DNA from: Lepus europaeus | Taxonomy: Eukaryota; Chordata; Mammalia; Lagomorpha; Leporidae | Length of the DNA stretch: 64,000 bases | Direction of reading: 5' to 3' | Assembly: GCF_033115175.1 (NCBI RefSeq) | Contig: NC_084827.1 | Coordinates: forward strand, 54,931,201-54,995,200 | Part shown: positions 54,716 through 64,000 of the stretch, one piece after another | Numbering within the stretch: position 1 is the first letter of the stretch | How the letters are laid out: the number at the start of each line of letters is the position of its first letter | Position numbers and translations under genes: made by a program | The notes under the pieces: generated by a model | The model's input: the letters and a program-made list of their open reading frames with translations, nothing else | What the model was told of the DNA's origin: nothing | Databases searched by the model: none

Positions 54716-55769
54716 AAGACCCTACCCGGAGGTGGGAGCCAGCTACAGCTACAGCTAAGTGGGTAGAAAGAGAGAGAATGAGATTCAAACCCCAGCTGCA
54801 CCTCTTTCCAATCCGAAGCTGAAAGCCTCAAGGCACCTCACTGTCCCGACTACACCCTCCCCACTGCCAGGGTCACCAGGAGAACTCAGTCCTGAGAGGC
54901 CCTTCTCTCCGCCCCAGCCCCTTGATCTCCTGCTGTTCAGTTAGAGTGCATCACCGCCTGGGGAGCTCAGTGGGCAGACAGCTTCACCTCTGGCAAGGGG
55001 AGCTCCCTCTCACAACTCCAGGAATTCCAGATGTTGCCTGCACAGAGCATTTACTTCAGCAAATGCGTTTAACATGGTGGGGGCTGTGTGGTGCTGTGAA
55101 AACAAAATGTCTGAAGCCACACATCATACGGGTAGTCTGAGGCCGACTCCCTCACTGGGGTTAGAGAAAGCAGCCTGAGGTCGACACTGGTTTCGGCTGG
55201 GCAGGAAGTGTTCTCGGCTCCCTCCACACGCCAAGCCCCTGGCTTTGGCGAGCTGCCTGAGCAGGGTGAACTTTAGGTTCTGCCCCTGTGTTCTATGTAA
55301 CATAAGAAGCAAAGATTATAAATGTAAGCAAACAGAGAGCAAAAGTAAACAAGGTAACAGAAAGAAAGACAATACTGCTTGGTAAGTAGGGTGACCAGAT
55401 GTGGCAAGGATTTTAAAAATTGGAGGTAAAGTATTTTCAAGAGAGCAAGATCAAGCCTACTTCTGGGTTATGATCCACCTTCAAGTGAGCGAAAACTGTC
55501 CCAGTTCCTTTGGGTATGCAGAGTCTGGCTGGAAACACAGGAATTCTTCCCTTTCAAAGCAAGTGAAAGTTTCTAGTGTCTACCTGGGGAAAGCACACTT
55601 TTCACATTTAGCTTTTCAGAAAAAAAAATGAGATCATTACTTAGAATTTTGCTGAATGTTTGCTTAAGGATAAGGTTTCCTTCTTTAAAGCACAGAAGTT
55701 TTCAAAATTTGGACTGCATGTTTTAAGTTCACAAAGTTTGACTTGGCTCTGCCATGGACAAGTGGTTAC

Positions 55770-55770
<1 letters not shown>

Positions 55771-55811
<41 letters not shown>

Positions 55812-55832
55812 AGAAGAAGAAAGAAAAAAAAA
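55771..55832 (+). repeat. Long A tract with GAA units
   Basis: Nearly 40 A residues, then GAAGAAGAAG and AAAGAAAAAAAAAAG. In CLASP1 sense it is a long T tract. Length is likely to vary and to be error-prone in assembly. Confidence 0.9.
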
Positions 55833-55995
55833 AGCAAACATCCCAAAACCACCAGGGCTGGAATCCAAGAACTCTTTCCAGTAGGGCAGTCAAGTTAAGC
55901 TCCTCAATCAAAGGAAAAGGTTGGCGCCACCTCCTGGGTAAGGCTGGGAAGACCTTAGGAAAACCGGACAGTATAATGGGGGCATGACAGACTCG

Positions 55996-56013
55996 GGGGG
56001 GGGGGGGGGGGGG
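55996..56013 (+). repeat. G homopolymer
   Basis: About 18 consecutive G residues followed by CTGC. It could form G-quadruplex on this strand (poly-C on the transcribed RNA). Prone to sequencing error. Confidence 0.85.
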
Positions 56014-56149
56014 CTGCAACATGAACCTACACCCGGGGTGGGGAGGTGGGGAGAAGGGCCCAACTGCCCAGGAGACTCTGGGCAAATTTCTGCTTTCTGG
56101 GCCTCAGCTTTCCTCATCAGTATTAAAGGGGGAATCCAAGTCAACTTCT

Positions 56150-56453
56150 TTTTTTTTTTTTTTTTGACAGGCAGAGTTAGACAGTGAGAGAGACAGACAG
56201 AGAGAAAGGTCTTCCTTCCGTTGGTTTACCCCCTAAATGGCCACTACAGCCAGTGCACTGCGCCGATCCGAAGCCAGGAGCCAGGTACTCCTCCTGGTCT
56301 CCCATGCGGGTGCAGGGCCCAAGCACTTGGGCCATCCTCCACTGCCTTCCTGGGCCACAGCAGAGAGCAGGACTAGAAGAGGAGCAACCAGGACAGAACC
56401 TGGGGTGCCAGTGCCGCAGGCGGAGAATTAGCCTAGTGAGCCATGGCGCCGGC
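56150..56453 (-). mobile_element. Young C-SINE with perfect target-site duplication
   Basis: T-run, 'TTGACAGGCAGAGTTAGACAGTGAG', 'CACTGCGCCGATCCGAAGCCAGG', head 'GAGCCATGGCGCCGGCC'. CCAAGTCAACTTCTTTT occurs on both sides (56136-56152 and 56453-56469) without mismatch. It has the same orientation as CLASP1. Confidence 0.96.
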
Positions 56454-57759
56454 CAAGTCAACTTCTTTTAAAAATTATTTCTGTTTATAAAAACCTCACC
56501 ATCCACCTCTACCTGATGAGTACAGGGCTTCAAAGACTCCAAGAAGGATAGCGTCTGCCTGAAATACCTCTGCCAAGACAGTCATCACGTGCTTGCCTGG
56601 AAAGCAGATTCGGGGCTATGCAATTCTTACCTCCAAAATGAGGCAAGGCTCTTAGGTGGGACCAGGGGTGGAATCAGGGTCAAAGGGGCAAATAACGAGG
56701 AAGTTGGAAGAGAGCTGAATGCCAGGAGGTAGCTGGGTGTGGCCAGCTCGGGGATGCTGGCAAAGACCCCAGTGTTCCCCAGCTCATCACTGACAGAGGC
56801 CAGCGACTCCAGCACAAACATCAGCGATTCAAACAACCAGCAGTCGCCAGATACAAGTTGTACTTTTCACTGGAGTTTTAGAGTTTACTCAGTTGAATTC
56901 AAATAGTCTCTTATGTGTATCCGGAGAAATGCAGTTAAATTTGCTGTGTGTAAAATTTTAAAAATGAAAATAGTTCTATTCAAAATCAGCATATTTTCTT
57001 CAATGGACAGGGATTAAAAGGGCAGTATGTTCAATTTTCAACCATGCCAGTCACTGTGCCTCACTTGAATGCAGTGTTGGCCCCAAGTGTGCAAGTTCTG
57101 ACACGCTGCAGAGCCTCCCACAGCCAGTGGGCTGGTAAAGGCCATGTGTGAACCAAACCCAAAGGCTCTGAGATTAAATGGTGTCCTGTTCTGACACTGT
57201 AGGAGCTGACTGCTGGCACTGCCACCCCATTCAGGACTAGACACTGTGTTTGGCACTGCACAGCAGCCCTAGGAGGTGGGAAATGCACCTCCCCGTGACA
57301 CAGCAAACACCATGGCTCAGAGAAAGGTGAGCACACCTAACACTGGGGTGCATGCAATTTGGGTCCTCTAAGCCCCTGCTCCCTCCCTCCGGCCAGGCTG
57401 CATGGAATCGCATGTAGACACTCCCTCCTCACTCCCCGTCCAACGTCCAACTCGCTCACCACTCTTCCTCGACTACGCTCTCCTGCACTTCCTCTGAACC
57501 ATATGTTCATTCTTGGCTTTAGCCTCGATGACACCACATGCTCCCTGACAAGATGTTTACCAAGGTGTGCTGCTGGCTCAGCCACTTGGAACCTCCCCAG
57601 GAAGCTTTATAGGCATCTGGTTTTGTTTTATTTAAAACGGGGTCTCTGGTCACATCCCAAAGGTAGGCTCACGGACAAGTGGAGATTTAGAATGGATAAA
57701 GACTCAGGTTTGTCACTCAGTGGCAACTTCTATTACCTTGGGGCTGGATGAGGCACAGG

Positions 57760-57850
57760 TTACCATCTAGTCCACTCTGGGGCTAACAGGTAAGGAAAAC
57801 CAAGGTCCACAGAGGTGGTATAACTTCCCCAGGTGTCCTCATGTGCTGAG
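57760..57850. repeat. MIR-like fragment
   Basis: 'CATCTAGTCCACTCTGGGGCTAACAGGTAAGGAAAACCAAGGTCCACAGAGG' resembles a decayed MIR core. Confidence 0.35.
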
Positions 57851-60337
57851 CCCCAGCTGCTGGCCTGAGAGAGTCTGGGAGGCCCAGTGCTGAGCATGGG
57901 AGAAGAGCAGCTCTGTACAGGCCTTTTCTGGCCCACACCACTGCTCTGCCCTGGCCCCACGTCTGTCAAAGTCTGTGTGAGATACCCCACACTGCTGGCA
58001 AAACAAAAGTCACACAGTTGGCCCCAGGAAGTTCTCTCTTTTTAAAAATCACTCTTGTTTGCTTTTGCTTTTTTAATTTCTTGAAGTGATAAAATATGAA
58101 ATTAACTAGCAATTATTTTAAATTGAAATCCTGGAGACATAATAATGGTTGCTTCATATTTATGTAAGAATCAAGATTTCTCTAAAGAAGTGAAGCCACC
58201 TGAGCAGGAGTCTGAGCCCCTCAACGCCAGGACTTGTGGGTGCATGAGGAAAGGCTGGTGACCCAGTATAGCGACACGCAATGATGTTAACATTTTCCTC
58301 TTCCAATAGGCAAAGGCAACTGAAGAGTCACTCATGTGGCAAAATTCAGAAAAAAGCTAAGTCTAATGATTACAAAGTCTCAATTATGGAGTATCTTTAA
58401 GAAACAGTTACTGCTTCCTGCAGGTTTAAACTTGAAACGTCAACATGGGGGTTACTATACATACAGCATAAGCACCGGGAGCAACTACTTCTCTTGCCTT
58501 AAATGTGTGTATAATTATTTATTAGCATATTAATAATTTTCCAAGAAATGAGTGCTTCTGAAATAGGTATGAATGTCTGAAACCAGTTTTATGTAGCAAT
58601 ATTACACAACATATGATAGTTTTTATCAAAGCACGTTTCTACGCCATTATACTTTGATTCTCACAGGGTCCCACTTACACAGGGTTATATGAAGGTGATG
58701 AGAACTGATGACACAGTTGGAGCAGAGCAGACAGATGCTCATGACCCCAGAATCTTTTGGTCATACAAATTCTCAAGTCCTCTCTTCTTTATCAGCCAGC
58801 AGAGGGTCTGTATCAATCCTGACTATAAATGCTAAAATGAGAGGAGTCCAAATTAATGGAGTTATCTTGAAAAGCAGAAAACGGGCTCAAGATCAAGGCT
58901 TTGCCCTCAAAGTCCTTTGCCAAGTGCCACCACTACTGTAAATCATGGCCATTTCATTAATGAGGCACTGAAATGTGACAGCAAAGATATACATATAAAA
59001 AGACAAAAAAGGAGCTGGATAATGAAAGAGGCTTACCTATTCAAACAGGGACTATTAAAACATGTCTAAGTTGACAAACTTTATAGAATTTTAAAATAAA
59101 AATTTTACACTACTATCCAACTCCTCACAAGTCTTGCTTGCTATAGAACCTCTGCATTAGTTTCCATGGATGCTGTGGGAGACAGAATAAGTGCCTGGTA
59201 TGCTGTCAACATTTAAGAGAAAGGTTCCACAGACACCATTCTTTTTAAAAGAAGCTGAGAACACAGACCCTTGCTTGCAGGATGAGGAAGAAACCCATCT
59301 TACCAGCAGCCCCACCCCATCCAGCCTCCCTAACAACTTTTCTGACAAATTTCAGTAGACAGAAACGGTGGTTCCAGGTGCCTTTCTCACTGCAGTTCTT
59401 CAGCCAGGGCTGCAGCGTGCGGGCCAGCACGAGGACTGCCACAGCTGCGAGGGAGGGTCTGTACCTCGTCTCTCAGGGCGCCCTGCATCCTCCTGCTGCT
59501 GAAGTCTGGGTTTTGTCTGAGAATATAAAATCCAGGTGCTCCTCATAAGAGGAAGTTGCAGGAGCGTTCACTCGGGACCAACACACCTTCCAAGTACCGC
59601 TAAGACAGGAAGACAGACCATGCCTCTGACACTGCAACTGGGTCAGGAAACATTCAGGATCTTTTGAGTTTGTGTCTGGAGTCCTAAGCACTGAATATGA
59701 TGATGACAAGATGAAATAATTAGAAAAATAACACATGCATATTAATATGAAACAAGATGGCTACAGCATAAACCTGATGTACCTCTAACTGTCCTGCCCC
59801 CCAAAAACACAAACAAGGAATGAGACAGATTGGCTAAAATTAAAAGACAGACTAGAAGAAATTTAAAGGAAAACAAAATCGAAACCCAAACCTAAGACCT
59901 AAACATACAATGCCTGAGTCAGCAGCTTCTGACAAAGAAACAGAGTAGTGAGTCTAGAAGTATGCACCGCAGGCAGGCGTGCCCGCACAGACACACCCTG
60001 AGCAGTGCCTGCTGCACCTGCCTTAGCACGTGACAGAGATGGCGGCCTGGGAGCCCTTGGGCACATGAATTTCCAGCAGAGTGCTGCCAAGCTTATTTGA
60101 AGCAGGAGACATTTCCTGCTCTTTTCCCCTGGGAAACTTAAGGAACATCACACCTAAGAGCCTTCTCTTCTAAATCTCTTATTTTGCATGGAAAATAAAA
60201 ACAAGATCTTCCAAGAAAACAGAATTAAAATAATCTATTTTCCATTTTCTGTTAACTTACAATTCTTGGGATCCTCTGTCAAAGTTTTAAAAATCATGGT
60301 GCCCAATTTACTTTTATTTATTTGAAGAGGAAGTTTT

Positions 60338-60668
60338 TTTAACATTTATTTAATTATTTTATATTTTTGAAATGCAGAGAGACAGACAGAGACACAAAGC
60401 CAGATCTCCCATCTACTGGTTTACTTCCTAGATGCATTTATCTGCTGGGGCTGAGCCAGGGTGAAACCAGGAGCCCAGAACTCAATCTGGGTCTCTCACA
60501 TGGGTGGCAAGGACCTAAATACTTGAGTCATTAGCTGCTGTCTCCCAAGATGCACATTAGCAGAAAGCTGGAGGAGAGGGCAGAGCCAGCACTAGAACGA
60601 AGACACTCTGATATGGAATACAGGTATCCCAAACTGCGGCTTAACCTGCCGTGCCACAGTGCCTGCCC
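60338..60668 (-). mobile_element. C-SINE, old diverged copy
   Basis: 'TTAACATTTATTTAATTATTTTATATTTTTGAAATGCAGAG', 'GTGAAACCAGGAGCCCAGAAC', head 'CGTGCCACAGTGCCTGCCCC'. Confidence 0.8.
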
Positions 60669-61814
60669 CTCCAGTGCCCAAATGGACATCTTTGGATACT
60701 CAGTAGGTGCTAAAACATCCCAACTGGCATATATTTTCACCTTAATGTCCCATTATAAGTGCGTCCTCCCCACAAAAACAGTTGATATTGTCCATATGTA
60801 AAATAAATCAATTTTACTTCAGTTTTCAATCATCTTTTTTCAGTAAGAAGAAACTAAAGTCAGCACAGGTCAGTTGTCCCTAAAAAGAGACACAAGATGT
60901 GGTCCACATCCTGGTTCTGCCAGTATGCTCCTCTGAGACCGCCTTTCCTTACCAGGGGATAATTATGCTGACCATGTCAATCATCTGAGCTACTGCATAT
61001 GCAAAGTGTTTTGTTCAAGAACAAGTAACCATCACCATCACGCAACCTAGCTGGATTTCTAAAACTTATCTGTCGCCTACACATTCTGTGCTGTGTGAGG
61101 GTGACAGGTGAGAGATGTCCAGTCAGGGCATGGAACCTGCCCTCACTGCCTTTGCTAAGCTTCAGTCGTGGGGACCTGAAGAGTCAAAGCAGTCACCACT
61201 CGAGCAGCCACAAGGCTGCCAAAAAGGAAATGCAATGGACTAGGCCAATTCTCTTTGTAGATGTAAGGATTGCTCAAATCACAACTCTGTTCACCCACAA
61301 GCTTGCTTCATAAGTCATAGTGAGCCAAGAGATTGTACTGAGCAAACTTGTAAGGTATGTCTTGCTTTGGGGTCATGCTCATCATCTGTCCTGTTATACA
61401 CGTGCCTTTTAATGAAGGGTGTTACCACAACCAAGTTTAGTACGGCTCTAGTTACTTCCTATTCTCTGTGGGCCTCTGGCTACGGGAGGTCTGGGAAGCA
61501 CAGGAGCTGGACACTTTTACAAACTACTGCCCAGGAATCGGCCGAGCATCTGTTACCTGTGGCACATGTGCAGGACAGAGAGGCACACCTGGCTGCTCTC
61601 CACAGGAAAGCTGAGGTCTCAGGGCCAGGAGGACAGTGTGCTAGCATTTGGAACATGTAGGCTGTCTCCATTTGTCTTCCTCTTACAGAGGGAAGCACAC
61701 GGAGGGAATAGGGAAGGAAGGCCAGGACAGCTGGCACCTGCTGCCAGCAGCATCAGGCTGCAACCAGCTCGATGATCTCCTCTAATTCTCATGTGAGACT
61801 CTGTGAAGATGTCC

Positions 61815-61890
61815 ACTCCTATTCCACACACAAAGGAACTGAGGCTCAGAAGGAGCAGGAGCCTGTCCAGGGACCTGGAGCAAGGAAGCA
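61815..61890 (+). repeat. MIR-like fragment
   Basis: 'CCTATTCCACACACAAAGGAACTGAGGCTCAGAAGG' matches the MIR core pattern 'GATGAGGAAACTGAGGCTCAGAGAGG'. Confidence 0.45.
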
Positions 61891-62134
61891 CTGGCTCTCG
61901 GCCTTGCCAGTCTCCACCTCCACATGAGACCCTAGAGGCGGAACGTCAGACACCTCCTGTCCACCAATGCATGCTGGGAGGCTGGACATGGCTGCCCAGC
62001 CACGGGGTCAGCACGGGGAACGGACTTTGTATTGTGACACATGCTGAGCCCACAGGAAGGGACTCTTTCTGAAAGCTGATAATGCAGACTCCCAGGCCCG
62101 GCTGTCCGGCACCCCTGGCTCTGGGCAGGCTCAC

Positions 62135-62263
62135 CTCTTTATGGGAATCTTTGTGGGCTTCCAGAGTCTTCATGATGGTCAGCTCGGCGTAGTTTTTAAA
62201 TCTTGCTGGCTGATTTCTCAGAATTTCCCGTAAAACTCTCAATGCTAGGGCTCGAATGGAATG
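62135..62263 (-). CDS. CLASP1: CLASP1 coding exon
   Basis: Reads HSIRALALRVLREILRNQPA, RFKNYAELTIMKTLEAHKDS and HKE between a CTCCAG acceptor and a GTGAGC donor. It is 129 bp, exactly 43 codons, phase 0 at both ends. It is part of the CLASP C-terminal helical (TOG-like) domain. The start HSIRALAL and RNQPARFKNYAELTIMK agree with CLASP1. Confidence 0.97.
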
Positions 62264-63827
62264 CTGGAGTATGAGAGGAAAGAAAGACATCACCACACAG
62301 TACGAAGCTCATGGCCACACACGTCAGCTCCGGGGGCAGGGGAGGAGGTACATGGAGTCCCACGGGGCTGAATGCCTGATTCTGAGTTCCCCAGCATTTC
62401 CTGGGGCCTCCTGAAAGCCTCTTCCCACAGATCACATGGTTTCAGGGCCTGGATGGTGAGCACCAAGAGGGCAGGCACCATGTCTTACAGTGACATTCCC
62501 AGGACCCACCACCTAGGAGGGACCTAACAAAGGCTTGCAGGACGAGCCAAGCATGGGACCATGCCTCATTATCAGTGAGCCTCAGCTCTGCGACACAAAC
62601 TGTCCTTCTGTAAAACGTGCCCCAAGGACAAGCACAAAGCTTCAAAGGACAGCTAGAAACCTGTCGCTATTTCCGACTGCCCATTTGATGAGATCACTGG
62701 ATCTGCACAGGCCTCGAGTTGTTTAGGCTGAGTCCTGATTCTGGAGGAAAGCCATTCCAAACACACTTCTAATCTCAGTGAAGGAGAATGGAGTTTACCG
62801 CAAACAGAGCCATGCAGTACATCCTGATTTTCTGTCACTCATCTGTAGGACCCACACACTAACACACCGCTGACCTGCACGCCACATGACATCACCCTGT
62901 CCTGATACAGTCCAAGCAAGCACAATTGTTTCCTTAGCCAATGCTCTGTTTTAAAAAAATTTCATACAGATCTTTTATTACTACTCATCTATCTTTACTT
63001 ATCCTTGACCCACACCATTAATCCTAAGCAACAAAAAGCAATTAGGGTTGCCATGAAATTCATGGCCTTCCCCTCCGTGCCGCCACCATCGTGACCTGGG
63101 GCACAGCCTGTTGCCTTGTTCTGTTTAGCTTCCTGGCAATCCTCCCGGCCCTACCCTCTAGCTCTCCGCATGTCCTTCACAGTCGTTACTGCCAGCCTGC
63201 ACAAAGCCAGTGCACCAGAACTCTGGCAAGTCCCAACACTTACGCCTGCCTGCAGGAGCGACTGATTCCACAGGCAGAAGGAAGGACTGTGCCTACGTCA
63301 CTCCTGGCCCCCTAAGAGTTATCTCCTAAGTGCCACAGGTCCCCAGTGCCTCATGTCCCAGGGCAAAGAAGCCTTTTGATTTTAAAATTCATACTACGAG
63401 GGTCATGCTTCTAGAGCTGGTCACTCAGCTGACCTAATGTTACCAGAACTGTTAACACATGTAGGGTGAACTGAGATGGCATTCCAGGGAATGGAGCATC
63501 AAACGAGGGCTTTTAACAGATGAACTTCTCTGTTCCTCAATTACACATGGAACAGATGTAAGACAAGGAAAGCACTGTACTCTGAAAGACTACAAGCTAC
63601 ATTTTAAGAAATTCTGTGTTCAGTGACTGGATGTGGGAACACGTTTCCCTCAACTACTGCAGACCCAGTTACAGAAAGGACTTGCACAGGAGATGAGGCC
63701 TGTCACCGAGACAAACACGACCTTCTCGTGAGTGCTCAGGAAATGTGAGCCGTGAGCAGCCTCAGAGAGGGGAGCTGCAGCCGACCCAAGCCCGGGGCGA
63801 GACCCTGTCTTTGACGCAGCGCCTCAC
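62264..63827 (-). other. CLASP1: CLASP1 intron
   Basis: About 1.56 kb with donor GTGAGG (just below 63828) and acceptor CTCCAG. No C-SINE or named repeat seen. Confidence 0.85.
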
Positions 63828-64000
63828 GTCTTTGTCGCCGAGGGTCTCGAGCAGCAGCAGCAGGATGGTCTTGAAGTGCTCCTCCCACACGCCCAGGCTG
63901 TCTTCCCGCGTGATCTTGAGCAGCTCCAGCAGGGCACCTTTCCTCTCCTCCACTCGCTCGTTGTGGTTGGAGAGCTCCTTCAGGAGGTCAGCCACCAGGT
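63828..64000 (-). CDS. CLASP1: CLASP1 coding exon, continues past the window
   Basis: Reads LVADLLKELSNHNERVEERK, GALLELLKITREDSLGVWEE and HFKTILLLLLETLGDKD before a GTGAGG donor. 57 codons and 2 bases are visible; the acceptor lies beyond position 64000. This opens the C-terminal TOG-like domain. Together with the four later exons it gives 236 C-terminal residues of a protein of about 1,500, so most of the gene lies outside the window. Confidence 0.96.

Larger units (their letters stand above)
49959..62134 (-). other. CLASP1: CLASP1 intron, about 12.2 kb
   Basis: The longest complete intron here. It contains only three C-SINEs (two of them young), two hAT-type fragments, a long A tract, a G tract, and much unassigned DNA (50358-52657, 52859-54334, 56470-60337, 60669-62134). 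No nested gene or small RNA gene was recognised. Confidence 0.85.

Noticed and set aside
1..64000. RNU4ATAC, a small nuclear RNA gene known to lie in a CLASP1 intron in human
   Set aside because: In human it is far upstream of the last exons. I saw no matching U4atac-like sequence here, so it is expected outside this window.
1..64000. True tRNA genes, suggested by B-box words such as GGTTCTAGTCCC
   Set aside because: Each occurrence is in the head of a C-SINE, which derives from a tRNA. No cloverleaf-forming 70-90 base gene was found.
42414..64000. CLASP2 as the identity of the minus-strand exons
   Set aside because: The C-terminal TNSNSSSSSDVSTHS tail and the SSIHPEQ and AKESLLQLL segments fit CLASP1, and the TFCP2L1 neighbour agrees with CLASP1 synteny.

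Overview
This is nuclear DNA from a mammal, almost certainly a rabbit or other lagomorph. Two things show this. First, about 50 copies of the tRNA-derived lagomorph C-SINE are scattered on both strands; they have a 'GGGCYGGCRCYGTGG' head, an internal 'GTGGAGCAGC/TGGGTCTCCCA' core, a CT-rich stretch and an A-rich or AAATAAAT tail. Second, there is a 5'-truncated copy of the rabbit-type L1 3' UTR at 25528-25968. Intron-split exons match two vertebrate genes. No bacterial genes, operons, CRISPR arrays or prophage were seen.

Layout. (1) Positions 1-2905 hold the 5' end of TFCP2L1 on the minus strand: coding exon 2 (131-282), intron 1, coding exon 1 with the start codon (2782-2843), and a CpG-island promoter with a TATA-like box near 2935-2942. 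(2) Positions about 2950-39570 are an intergenic interval dominated by repeats: C-SINEs, old L1 fragments on both strands, MaLR-type LTR pieces, an ERV-L-type pol remnant, a MITE-like palindromic family, microsatellites, and a broken intronless GSTA4-like pseudogene (34701-35035, minus). (3) Positions about 39570-64000 hold the 3' end of CLASP1 on the minus strand: a C-SINE-free 3' UTR of about 2.8 kb ending at an AATAAA signal (39585-39590), then the last five coding exons (42414-42500, 48574-48690, 49752-49958, 62135-62263, 63828 to beyond 64000), encoding the C-terminal 236 residues. TFCP2L1 and CLASP1 are neighbours in the same orientation in human 2q14, so the order agrees with known synteny.

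The two genes are functionally independent neighbours. TFCP2L1 is a CP2/grainyhead-family transcription factor of pluripotent cells and kidney collecting duct. CLASP1 is a microtubule plus-end-tracking protein. Nothing here looks like an undescribed biological system. The most informative content is the insertion history (SINE into SINE, SINE into L1, with readable target-site duplications), the pseudogene, and the frame-preserving design of the CLASP1 terminal exons. Repeat family names come from recognition of consensus-like stretches, not from a database search, and repeat boundaries are generally good to about 10-20 bases.
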